The notes: generated by a model not told the origin, from the letters alone. 6,521 bases of DNA from an uncultured Methylococcaceae bacterium (GCA_903903365.1 CAIUYS010000683.1:1-6521); one strand, 5' to 3'; positions 1-5,900 are shown, counted from the first letter of the stretch. Numbers and translations are program-made.

Positions 1-6
1 ATAAAA

Positions 7-33
7 GGTAGCGTACATTAGCCTTTTGCTACC
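7..33. repeat. Short inverted repeat GGTAGC / GCTACC
   Basis: The arms GGTAGC (7-12) and GCTACC (28-33) are perfect inverse complements separated by 15 bases. No T-run follows the right arm, so a Rho-independent terminator is not supported on the + strand. It could be the end of an upstream transcript lying outside the window or an operator ahead of the DUF1499 gene. The pairing is visible in the sequence; any role is a guess. Confidence 0.35.
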
Positions 34-51
34 GTAAAGTCATGCAAAAAT

Positions 52-78
52 TTGACTCTTGTGAAATTTATGTAAAAT
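52..78 (+). promoter_or_regulatory. Possible sigma-70 promoter for the DUF1499-phrB unit
   Basis: A good -35 element, TTGACT (52-57), is followed by TAAAAT (73-78), which matches five of six bases of the -10 consensus. The 15-bp spacer is short of the preferred 17. The region is strongly AT-rich and lies 45 bases upstream of the DUF1499 start. No other hexamer pair here is better, but AT-rich DNA produces such matches by chance. Confidence 0.35.
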
Positions 79-122
79 TATAGAGATATTTTTTACAGAA
101 TTTTTATGCATCCTCGTGACTT

Positions 123-560
123 ATGACATTTAAAATCCTTTTTTATATTATTTTTATGACATTCAATACAGCAAATCAAGCAAGTTCAGCATCAGAAAAA
201 ACCCTGCCACTTTGCCGGGATAGCCCCAACTGTGTTTCCAGTCAGGCACAAGATGCCCAGCATTTCATTGAGCCCTTTAAAATAAAAGGCCAAACCAGCG
301 AGGCATGGCAAGCGTTAAAACAAGCGCTTAACAGCCAAAGTCGAATGGTTATTACTCATGAAACCAATAATACGCTTCATGCAGAAGCTACCAGTCTGGT
401 TTTTCGGTTTGTGGACGATATCAACGTCATTCTTGATGCTGAAAAGCGAGTAATCCATATTCGCTCTGCTTCACGTACCGGCCATAGTGACTTTGGCGTC
501 AATCGAAAACGACTGGAAGCGCTACGTTTGCAACTGCAAAAAGCGCGTGTGATAGAATAA
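123..560 (+). CDS. DUF1499 family protein, probably exported
   Basis: This is a 145-residue protein of the DUF1499 family (PF07386), whose biochemical function is not known to me. The family signature is clear: a CRDSPNCVSSQ segment (residues 31-41, cysteines 31 and 37), FRFVDDI (94-100) and a conserved C-terminal block around RSASRTGHSDFGVNRKR (114-130) ending in LEALR. The N-terminus has a lysine followed by a hydrophobic stretch (about 5-14) and a Ser/Ala-rich segment. This suggests a signal peptide cleaved near Ala20 or Ala23 and a periplasmic location; there is no lipobox. The ATG at 123 is the first in frame after a stop at 117-119, and starting at Met12 would destroy the export signal. 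No clear Shine-Dalgarno precedes it. The photolyase gene follows after 41 bp with no visible terminator, so the two are probably co-transcribed. Family assignment is firm, function unknown. Confidence 0.88.
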   Translation: MTFKILFYIIFMTFNTANQASSASEKTLPLCRDSPNCVSSQAQDAQHFIEPFKIKGQTSEAWQALKQALNSQSRMVITHETNNTLHAEATSLVFRFVDDINVILDAEKRVIHIRSASRTGHSDFGVNRKRLEALRLQLQKARVIE

Positions 561-601
561 TTATTAAATCACTGTGCCGTTTTATATAACCTGAGCCGTC
601 A

Positions 602-1984
602 ATGACCCGCTACACAAATTCCCTGTTTATTTTTCGTCGTGATTTGCGTTTGCATGACAATACCGCACTTAATGAAGCGCTACGCCTTTCCCAACAGGTA
701 TTACCCTGCTTCATTTTTGATCCCAGGCAAATAGAATCGCATCCTTATCAAAGCAAACCGGCATTGCAATTTATGTTGCAGTCCATAAGCGACCTTGAGC
801 AGCAACTGCAAATAGCCGGAGGCAAACTGGGGCTTTATCATGCCTTGCCTGAGCAAGTTATTCGTAGTGTGATTGAGCAGGAGCACATACAGGCTGTGTT
901 TATCAATCGCGATTACTCGCCGTTTAGCAGGCAGCGTGATGCCGAGTTGGCTGACGTTTGCAAAAAATTGGGGATAAGCTTATACATTCTGGCCGATGCG
1001 CTACTCAATGAACCCGAGCATGCGCTTAAAAACGACCAAACACCTTATAAAGTTTTTACCGCGTTTTACAATAATGCCAGGCAGTTTCCTGTAGCCTTGC
1101 CGCAGGCATTAACCAATAACCATTGGTTGCCTCCTGCGTCTGAATTGACCATCGACCAGTTGGGTTTATTGTTAGCGGAAGCCAAACCTGATGCCCTTCA
1201 AGGCGGACGTAACCAGGCGCTTGCCATTCTTGATCAGCTCAATAAACAGGCTGATTATCAGAATACGCGTGATTTTCCTGCGCTGGATACCACCAGCAAA
1301 CTTTCTGCGCATCTTAAATTTGGCACCTGTTCTGTGCGGGAAATTTATTATGCCATTACTGAAGAGCTGGGTAGCGAACATCCCTTGTTAAGGCAATTGT
1401 ACTGGCGGGATTTTTTTACTCATATTGCTTATCATTTTCCACAGGTTTTTGGCAGAGCATTTCTGGATAAATTTGCCACTCTGCACTGGGATAATAATCG
1501 CGATTATTTTCAGGCCTGGGCCGAAGGTAGAACCGGTTTTCCGATTGTTGATGCCGGTATGCGGGAGTTAAATGCCACAGGTTTTATGCACAACCGACTG
1601 AGAATGATCGTGGCGTCTTTTCTGGTTAAAGATTTACATGTTAGCTGGCGTTGGGGCGAGCGTTATTTTGCCCAGCATTTGATCGATTATGATCCCTGTG
1701 TCAATAACGGTAATTGGCAATGGGCAGCCTCCACCGGCTGTGATTCACAGCCCTATTTCAGGATATTTAATCCTTGGTTACAACAACAAAAATTTGATGC
1801 TGAATGCCACTATATTTATCACTGGATACCGGAACTTAAAGCGCTGCCACCGAAAACCATCCATCAATGGGATAAAAAACATCAGTCCTGCAACTATCCG
1901 GCACCGATTATTGATCACTCCAAGGAAATCCAACTAACCAAAGCATGGTTTAAAGAATCCATTATTACTCAGAATGAGATTTAA
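602..1984 (+). CDS. phrB: Deoxyribodipyrimidine photolyase (class I CPD photolyase)
   Basis: This 460-residue flavoprotein should use blue or near-UV light to split cyclobutane pyrimidine dimers in DNA. The length is close to E. coli PhrB (472). The N-terminal antenna domain starts with LFIFRRDLRLHDN (8-20). The FAD domain contains TSKLSAHLKFG (231-241), YWRDFF (267-272), GRTGFPIVDAGMR (309-321), MHNRLRM (329-335) and NNGNWQWAASTG (368-379). The electron-transfer Trp triad appears intact: W372, W349 and W296 align with E. coli W382, W359 and W306. Two differences stand out. The lesion-binding Glu274 of E. coli aligns with Gln265, and in the antenna domain the folate ligand Glu109 aligns with Ser in NRDYSPFSRQRD (102-113), so the antenna pigment cannot be predicted. 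The Shine-Dalgarno is weak. The gene follows the DUF1499 gene and abuts thiE tail to tail. The photolyase call is secure; CPD specificity is inferred from overall similarity. Confidence 0.95.
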   Translation: MTRYTNSLFIFRRDLRLHDNTALNEALRLSQQVLPCFIFDPRQIESHPYQSKPALQFMLQSISDLEQQLQIAGGKLGLYHALPEQVIRSVIEQEHIQAVFINRDYSPFSRQRDAELADVCKKLGISLYILADALLNEPEHALKNDQTPYKVFTAFYNNARQFPVALPQALTNNHWLPPASELTIDQLGLLLAEAKPDALQGGRNQALAILDQLNKQADYQNTRDFPALDTTSKLSAHLKFGTCSVREIYYAITEELGSEHPLLRQLYWRDFFTHIAYHFPQVFGRAFLDKFATLHWDNNRDYFQAWAEGRTGFPIVDAGMRELNATGFMHNRLRMIVASFLVKDLHVSWRWGERYFAQHLIDYDPCVNNGNWQWAASTGCDSQPYFRIFNPWLQQQKFDAECHYIYHWIPELKALPPKTIHQWDKKHQSCNYPAPIIDHSKEIQLTKAWFKESIITQNEI

Positions 1985-1988
1985 TTAA
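1981..1988. other. Shared stop-codon palindrome TTAATTAA at the phrB/thiE junction
   Basis: The phrB stop codon TAA occupies 1982-1984 and the thiE stop codon, read on the minus strand, occupies 1985-1987. The two convergent genes therefore meet with zero bases between them, inside a perfect 8-bp palindrome. No intergenic terminator is possible, so each transcript must end inside, or run antisense to, the opposite gene. The only nearby hairpin, CTCA-GAA-TGAG at 1968-1978, has a 4-bp stem and is too weak to call. Confidence 0.9.
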
Positions 1989-2602
1989 TCCTCAAACAAT
2001 GCCTTATACGCGCGTGCTGATTGTTCAGGTTGGCTCTCAAACAGTCCGCCGATAACCGCTAAAAAATCAGCGCCGGCCGCCAGTAATGGCGCACCATTTT
2101 CCGGCAAAATACCGCCTATGGCGACAATGGGGAGCGTCAATAAAAGCTTGGCTTGTCGCAAGGTTTCAATGTGTGCAGGTGCCGCCAGTGGCTTTGATGT
2201 AGACGGAAAAAATCGACCAAAAGCCACATAAGTCGCTCCTTGGTTTTGTGCGTCCAGCGCCTGCTCGACAAAGTTATAACAGGAAACGCCGATGATGGCA
2301 TCAGCACCCAAGCGTCTTCTTGCCTGCGCAATAGCACCGTCTTCTTTGCCGATATGAACACCATCAGCGCCAACTTTAGCAGCCAGTTCAACATCATCGT
2401 TAATAATCAACGGAACTTGATGCTGATGGCAGATTTTAACCAGTTCGCTGGCCAAAAAAACGGCATCAAGCGGATTTTTATCACGGTACTGCACAATCAC
2501 CGCTCCGCCTTTAATCGCAGAAATAACGTCGTTAATAATGGTATCGCCGGATTTATTATCCGTTTGGGTAATGGCATAAAGTCCGCGTTTCGGAAATCTC
2601 AT
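1985..2602 (-). CDS. thiE: Thiamine-phosphate synthase ThiE
   Basis: The 205-residue enzyme joins HMP pyrophosphate to thiazole phosphate, giving thiamin monophosphate and pyrophosphate in the cytoplasm. It has the TIM-barrel ThiE motifs in order: GLYAIT (7-12), VQYRDK (37-42) for pyrophosphate and Mg2+ contacts, LIINDD (65-70), GADGVHIGKED (78-88), IGVSCYN (104-110), the FFPSTSK loop (131-137) matching the family PTxTK loop, and VAIGGI followed by GADFLAVIGGLF near the C-terminus. The length is typical. The reading frame stays open upstream to 2821, but the extra 73 residues are only thiD read out of frame. The ATG at 2600-2602 is chosen because homology begins there, GGAGGA lies 6 bases ahead, and it overlaps the thiD stop as ATGA. 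Expression is therefore probably translationally coupled to thiD. No base or codon oddity is apparent. Confidence 0.95.
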   Translation of the reverse strand: MRFPKRGLYAITQTDNKSGDTIINDVISAIKGGAVIVQYRDKNPLDAVFLASELVKICHQHQVPLIINDDVELAAKVGADGVHIGKEDGAIAQARRRLGADAIIGVSCYNFVEQALDAQNQGATYVAFGRFFPSTSKPLAAPAHIETLRQAKLLLTLPIVAIGGILPENGAPLLAAGADFLAVIGGLFESQPEQSARAYKALFED

Positions 2603-3390
2603 GTATCTTCCTCCATCCAGAAAAACCGGTTGGGAATAAGCTGACCCCGACCCGGTTGATAAGCACTGTTTAATGAATTCCAGGTATATTCCTGCGCCTC
2701 CATAACCGCTTGGATAGGTTCCAAACCATGCGCCATCAAGGCCGCAATGCTGGTAGCCAAGGTGCAGCCAGAACCATGATAGCTGGCAGGTAATCGATCC
2801 CAGGTATAGGTTTCCCAGCAACGGTTGTCATGAAACAGTTGGTTGCTGACAGAGGGCGTCGATTCATGGGTGCCGGTAATCAGTGCATAGTCACAACCTT
2901 GCTCCAGTAATTCCAGCCCACATTCATCCAATTCATCATAGCCTGCAAGCCTGCGTGCCTCTTCACTGTTGGGTGTTAAGACGGTAGTGCAGGGTAGTAA
3001 TAAATCGACAATAGTGGCAATTAATCTATCATTGGATAATTCGGTGCCACCCCCCGCAGCCAGTACCGGATCAAAAACAACCGGAATATGCGGATGTTGT
3101 TTTAAAATCGCATAGATCGCTATGGCTGTTTCATGATGGCCGATTAAGCCAATTTTAAAAACATTAACAGGTAAATCATCCAGCAAGGTATTGGCCTGAC
3201 TGATAATGTTTTCCGGACTTTGTGGAATCAGCTTTTTTACATTACGGGTATCTTGCTCGGTCAAGGCAGTAATAACACTGGCTGAATGACACTGATGACT
3301 CACCAGCGTTTCAATATCTGCCTGTATCCCTGCACCACCGCTGGGATCGTGACCGGAAAATGAGAGTACAACGGGATGGTTAGAGGACAT
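2599..3390 (-). CDS. thiD: Hydroxymethylpyrimidine/phosphomethylpyrimidine kinase ThiD
   Basis: This 263-residue ribokinase-fold enzyme phosphorylates hydroxymethylpyrimidine (HMP) and then HMP phosphate, supplying HMP pyrophosphate to ThiE, encoded immediately downstream. Visible motifs are the substrate loop SGHDPSGGAGIQADIE (12-27), DPVLAAGGG (107-115), the nucleotide-site LTPNSEEA (138-145), LITGTHE (170-176) and the anion-hole and catalytic segment YHGSGCT (204-210) with Cys209. The SGHDPSGG start and HGSGC, in place of the E. coli-like AGSD and HGTGC, resemble the version I recall from pseudomonads, so this is a lineage variant rather than decay. The ATG at 3388-3390 has AAGGA 6 bases upstream on the minus strand. 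The stop overlaps the thiE start by 4 bp, indicating a two-gene operon. I see no TPP riboswitch in the 161-bp leader region, so control is not evident from the sequence. Confidence 0.94.
   Translation of the reverse strand: MSSNHPVVLSFSGHDPSGGAGIQADIETLVSHQCHSASVITALTEQDTRNVKKLIPQSPENIISQANTLLDDLPVNVFKIGLIGHHETAIAIYAILKQHPHIPVVFDPVLAAGGGTELSNDRLIATIVDLLLPCTTVLTPNSEEARRLAGYDELDECGLELLEQGCDYALITGTHESTPSVSNQLFHDNRCWETYTWDRLPASYHGSGCTLATSIAALMAHGLEPIQAVMEAQEYTWNSLNSAYQPGRGQLIPNRFFWMEEDT
2609..2614 (-). promoter_or_regulatory. Shine-Dalgarno that fixes the thiE start
   Basis: On the minus strand GGAGGA lies 6 bases upstream of the thiE ATG and inside the last codons of thiD (Met-Glu-Glu-Asp-Thr-stop). 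It is the strongest ribosome-binding site in the window. It supports the 205-residue ThiE over the longer open frame that starts within thiD. Confidence 0.85.
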
Positions 3391-3435
3391 GGGGCTTCCT
3401 TGAAAATAATAACGGATAATGCTTTAAATTTTTTG

Positions 3436-3441
3436 ATTATA
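3436..3441 (-). promoter_or_regulatory. Possible -10 box for thiD-thiE
   Basis: Read on the minus strand this is a perfect TATAAT preceded by ATG, within ATGTATAAT. Transcription would begin near 3429, giving a leader of about 39 bases. No good -35 hexamer lies at 16-18 bp spacing, so the site is weak or activator-dependent. The identical 9-mer occurs ahead of mrcB at 5844-5852. Confidence 0.4.
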
Positions 3442-3483
3442 CATTTTAGAATTGTTCTACACTCTTTTAAATTAAATTGCTTT

Positions 3484-3511
3484 TTACCAATGCGCTTAAT
3501 CTGTGTATTAT
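3484..3511 (+). promoter_or_regulatory. Possible promoter for the nspC-like operon
   Basis: TTACCA (3484-3489, four of six -35 bases) and TATTAT (3506-3511, five of six -10 bases) are separated by 16 bp. They would start transcription near 3518, about 34 bases ahead of the nspC-like ATG. The element diverges from the thiD promoter candidate in the same 161-bp gap. The match is modest in AT-rich DNA. Confidence 0.35.
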
Positions 3512-3530
3512 TTGGGCAACTTATTTTTTA

Positions 3531-3551
3531 GGGTAACCCGTTTTCCGGTTA
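3531..3551 (+). repeat. Overlapping dyads in the leader before the nspC-like start
   Basis: GGGTAACCC (3531-3539) is a dyad centred on 3535. TAACC (3534-3538) can also pair with GGTTA (3547-3551), forming a 5-bp stem with an 8-base loop that ends directly at the ATG. The two pairings share bases and exclude each other. No Shine-Dalgarno is recognisable at normal spacing. The symmetry is seen directly; a regulatory role is speculation. Confidence 0.35.
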
Positions 3552-4694
3552 ATGGATTTTCAACATATTAAAGACAGTATTTCTTCCTCGCCTGCATTGG
3601 TTCTGGATACCGGTGAGATTATTAACAATTTAAAAGCATTAAACACCTTGCGCCATCGGTGTGGCTGTAAGGTTTTATATTCAATCAAGTCCTTGCCTTT
3701 AACTTCGGTTCTGGAGCTGGCAAAACCCTTTGTTGATGGTTTTTCGGTCAGTTCTTTGTTTGAAGCGCGACTGGCTAACGAGATTTTGGCAGGGCAGGGC
3801 GGCATTCATTTAACCACGCCAGGGATAAGACCTGATGAGTGGGAGGCTATGGCGCGTTTACTGACGCATATCAGTTTTAATTCGTTAACCCAGTATCAGC
3901 GCTTTGCGGCGACTTGTCCTGTACAAACATCCATTGGTTTACGCGTTAATCCCAAGTTATCATTTCTCAAAGACGAACGCTTTGATCCTTGTCGACCCTA
4001 TTCAAAATTGGGTGTTGATATTGATGAATTGTGGCAATCGTCTTGTCTTGATCAGGTTAAAGGATTGCATATCCATAACGTTTTTTCTGCAATCGACTTG
4101 ACGCCGTTAATTAAAACGGTAGAAAAACTGCGCAGTTATTTTGGTAAAAGCTTGGCTCAACTGGACTGGCTGAATCTGGGCGGTGGTTATCTGTTTGATC
4201 AAATTAAAGATCACCGCCCGTTTATTGACTTGGTAAATCAGTTAAAAAAAGACTTTAATCTTGACGTTTATATTGAGCCGGGCAAAGCGGTCGTTGGCCA
4301 TGCCGGCTATTTAGTGTCCACGGTTATTGACTGTTTTGTCAGTGACGGTAAAACCATTGCCATACTGGATACCTCGGTTAATCATAATCCGGAAGTGTTT
4401 GAATATCAGCGTCAGCCTGAATGTCATGAACACGATCATAAGGGAAACTACCCGGCTATTTTAGCTGGCAGCACTTGTTTGGCGGGTGATGTGTTCGGGG
4501 AATATTGTTTTAATAAACCCTTGGCAGTTGGCGATAAACTGGTTTTTAAAAATGTTGGCGCGTACAGTCTGGTTAAAGCCAACCGCTTTAATGGCTATAA
4601 TCTACCGGATATTTATGCTTATCAAGACCGGCAAATAAAAAAATTGAAACACACTCCCTATCAGGATTATCGCCAGCAATGGCTGGCAGATTGA
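3552..4694 (+). CDS. nspC: NspC-like PLP-dependent decarboxylase (carboxynorspermidine decarboxylase family)
   Basis: The 380-residue protein is a fold-type III, alanine-racemase-like PLP enzyme. The closest known family decarboxylates carboxynorspermidine or carboxyspermidine, giving norspermidine or spermidine. Motifs: the PLP lysine K46 in YSIKS (43-47), DGFSVSSLFEARL (62-74), HISFNSL (106-112), RVNP (131-134), HIHN (173-176), the phosphate loop LNLGGGYLF (207-215), EPGKAVV (242-248) and the CLAGDVFGEY block (309-318) with Cys309 and Asp313. GAYSLVK (336-342) and FNGYNLPDIY (346-355) complete the C-terminal barrel. Length is as expected (about 375-385). Differences from characterised NspC, from memory, are HNVFS in place of an H-N-x-C-(E/D) segment and HNPEVFE in place of HMP(D/E)VLE. 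The exact substrate is therefore unproven. The ATG is the first after an in-frame stop at 3534-3536. The usual carboxynorspermidine dehydrogenase gene is not adjacent; an MDR reductase follows after 26 bp. Confidence 0.82.
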   Translation: MDFQHIKDSISSSPALVLDTGEIINNLKALNTLRHRCGCKVLYSIKSLPLTSVLELAKPFVDGFSVSSLFEARLANEILAGQGGIHLTTPGIRPDEWEAMARLLTHISFNSLTQYQRFAATCPVQTSIGLRVNPKLSFLKDERFDPCRPYSKLGVDIDELWQSSCLDQVKGLHIHNVFSAIDLTPLIKTVEKLRSYFGKSLAQLDWLNLGGGYLFDQIKDHRPFIDLVNQLKKDFNLDVYIEPGKAVVGHAGYLVSTVIDCFVSDGKTIAILDTSVNHNPEVFEYQRQPECHEHDHKGNYPAILAGSTCLAGDVFGEYCFNKPLAVGDKLVFKNVGAYSLVKANRFNGYNLPDIYAYQDRQIKKLKHTPYQDYRQQWLAD

Positions 4695-4706
4695 TAGCAA
4701 CCAAAA

Positions 4707-4712
4707 TAAGGA
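4707..4712 (+). promoter_or_regulatory. Shine-Dalgarno that fixes the MDR oxidoreductase start
   Basis: TAAGGA lies 8 bases upstream of the ATG at 4721. An earlier in-frame ATG at 4679 has no such site, would overlap the end of the nspC-like gene by 16 bp, and would add 14 residues not expected in this family. The 4721 start is therefore preferred. Confidence 0.8.
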
Positions 4713-4720
4713 ATCTAAAC

Positions 4721-5713
4721 ATGCAAGCAATTCTAATGACAGCCGCTGGCGAAGCGGATGTTTTAACCTGTCAGGAACTACAAGAACCTGAAATTTCAAC
4801 TGCAACAGAACTTAAAGTTAAACTGCAAGCGGCAGGCGTTAATCCGGTCGATACAAAAGTCAGACGTCATGGCGTGTTTTATGACCAACCGTTACCTGCG
4901 GTATTGGGGTGTGATGGTGCCGGCATCGTTGTCGAAACGGGTGTTGGTGTCAGTCAATTTAAGGTTGGCGATCAGGTCTGGTTTTGTAATGGCGGACTGG
5001 GTCGCGAACAAGGCAATTATGCCGAATATACCGTGCTTGATGAACGCTGGGTTAGTTTGAGTCCAAAGACTTTTTCATTTGTTGAAGCGGCTGCGGCGCC
5101 CTTGGTATTAATTACTGCATGGGGCGCTTTGTTTGATAGAGGCGGTTTGCAGGCCGGACAAACGGTATTGATTCATGCGGGGGCAGGCGGTGTTGGGCAT
5201 GTGGCGATACAATTGGCTAAATTGAAAGGTGCCAGAGTCATTGCTACAGTAAGTTCTGAACAAAAGGCTGACTTTGTAAAAAGCCTGGGCGCTGATGAGG
5301 CTGTTATTTATACGCCAAACGGTTTTGCCGATGCAGTCAATGAACTTACCGGCGGCAAAGGTGCTGATCTGGTTTTTGATACGGTGGGCGCAGAGGTGTT
5401 TAAGGAAAGTATCGCCGCGACTGCTCATTTTGGACGCTTGATAACTTTGCTGGATCCGGGTGAGTTGAACCTGAGCGAAGCCAGAATGCGTAATTTACTG
5501 ATTGGTTTTGAGTTGATGTTAACACCGATGCTAAGAGACCTGCCTGAAGCCCGGGACAAACATGTCGACATTTTAAATCAATGCGCACAATGGGCGGATA
5601 AAGGCCTTTTAAAGCTGCATGTCAGTCAGCAGTTACCCTTAAAAGAAGCGGCTGCTGCCCATCAGTTAATCGAAGCCGGCCATGCCACCGGAAAAATTGT
5701 TTTAACCATGTAA
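4721..5713 (+). CDS. Zinc-independent MDR oxidoreductase (quinone oxidoreductase-like)
   Basis: This 330-residue cytoplasmic protein belongs to the medium-chain dehydrogenase/reductase superfamily, near the NADPH:quinone oxidoreductase branch. The N-terminal GroES-like domain includes AAGVNPVDTKVR (37-48), LPAVLGCDGAGIV (58-70), VGDQVW (82-87) and GNYAEYTV (98-105). The Rossmann domain carries the cofactor loop HAGAGGVGHVAIQLAK (152-167), then GARVIAT, LGADEAVIY and a GADLVFDTVG segment. The stretch that is GHE in zinc alcohol dehydrogenases reads GCDGAG, and the four-Cys structural zinc lobe is absent, so a zinc-free NAD(P)H-dependent reductase is expected. The substrate cannot be read from the sequence: quinones, enones or short aldehydes are all possible. 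It sits 26 bp behind the nspC-like gene with a good ribosome-binding site and no terminator between, so one operon is likely. Whether it acts in polyamine metabolism is unknown. I see no terminator after it. Confidence 0.88.
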   Translation: MQAILMTAAGEADVLTCQELQEPEISTATELKVKLQAAGVNPVDTKVRRHGVFYDQPLPAVLGCDGAGIVVETGVGVSQFKVGDQVWFCNGGLGREQGNYAEYTVLDERWVSLSPKTFSFVEAAAAPLVLITAWGALFDRGGLQAGQTVLIHAGAGGVGHVAIQLAKLKGARVIATVSSEQKADFVKSLGADEAVIYTPNGFADAVNELTGGKGADLVFDTVGAEVFKESIAATAHFGRLITLLDPGELNLSEARMRNLLIGFELMLTPMLRDLPEARDKHVDILNQCAQWADKGLLKLHVSQQLPLKEAAAAHQLIEAGHATGKIVLTM

Positions 5714-5779
5714 AATAATAATGCCATCGTCTATTCATACTGTTCAGGCTTAAGTTGATATATGAGAGCTCGCCAAGGC

Positions 5780-5801
5780 TGTTCATTTAATGTTCATTTT
5801 A
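5780..5801 (+). repeat. Tandem 11-bp direct repeat, possible response-regulator operator
   Basis: TGTTCATTTAA (5780-5790) is followed immediately by TGTTCATTTTA (5791-5801), ten of eleven bases identical. The core reads TTCAT-N6-TTCAT. Tandem half-sites one helical turn apart are typical of OmpR/PhoB-family regulators. The E. coli CreB tag TTCAC-N6-TTCAC has the same spacing and differs only in the last base of each half. The repeat lies about 46 bp ahead of the candidate mrcB -10 box, a position suited to an activator. A further TGTTCA occurs at 5741. The repeat is certain; its function is inferred. Confidence 0.5.
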
Positions 5802-5846
5802 TAGCGTTACAGTCATGGTTACTGAATCCCGTCATCCTGATTTATG

Positions 5847-5852
5847 TATAAT
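5847..5852 (+). promoter_or_regulatory. Possible -10 box for mrcB
   Basis: This is a perfect TATAAT within ATGTATAAT. Transcription would begin near 5859, leaving about 42 bases of leader before the mrcB ATG. The bases at 16-18 bp upstream (around 5823-5830) do not resemble TTGACA, which would suit a promoter needing an activator such as one bound at 5780-5801. The rest of the 187-bp gap between the MDR gene and mrcB shows no terminator or small gene. Confidence 0.45.
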
Positions 5853-5900
5853 GGAGAGAATATAGGGATGATGATTTAAATAATTAATTTATAAAAGGCT

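Noticed and set aside
1968..1978. CTCA-GAA-TGAG hairpin as a terminator for phrB
   Set aside because: The stem is only 4 bp with no extension or proper T-run.
2603..2821. Upstream in-frame extension of ThiE to 278 residues
   Set aside because: The added 73 residues come from reading thiD out of frame and show no thiamin-synthase homology. A strong GGAGGA and an ATGA overlap mark the start at 2602.
3391..3551. Possible TPP riboswitch ahead of thiD
   Set aside because: No CTGAGA-type element or matching stem arrangement is present on the minus strand, and the likely leader of about 39 bases is too short for one.
4679..4720. Earlier ATG for the MDR oxidoreductase overlapping the nspC-like gene
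   Set aside because: It has no ribosome-binding site, and the family N-terminus matches the start at 4721.
5714..5779. Terminator after the MDR oxidoreductase gene
   Set aside because: Only short palindromes such as CTTAAG and GAGCTC are present, with no stable stem followed by a T-run.
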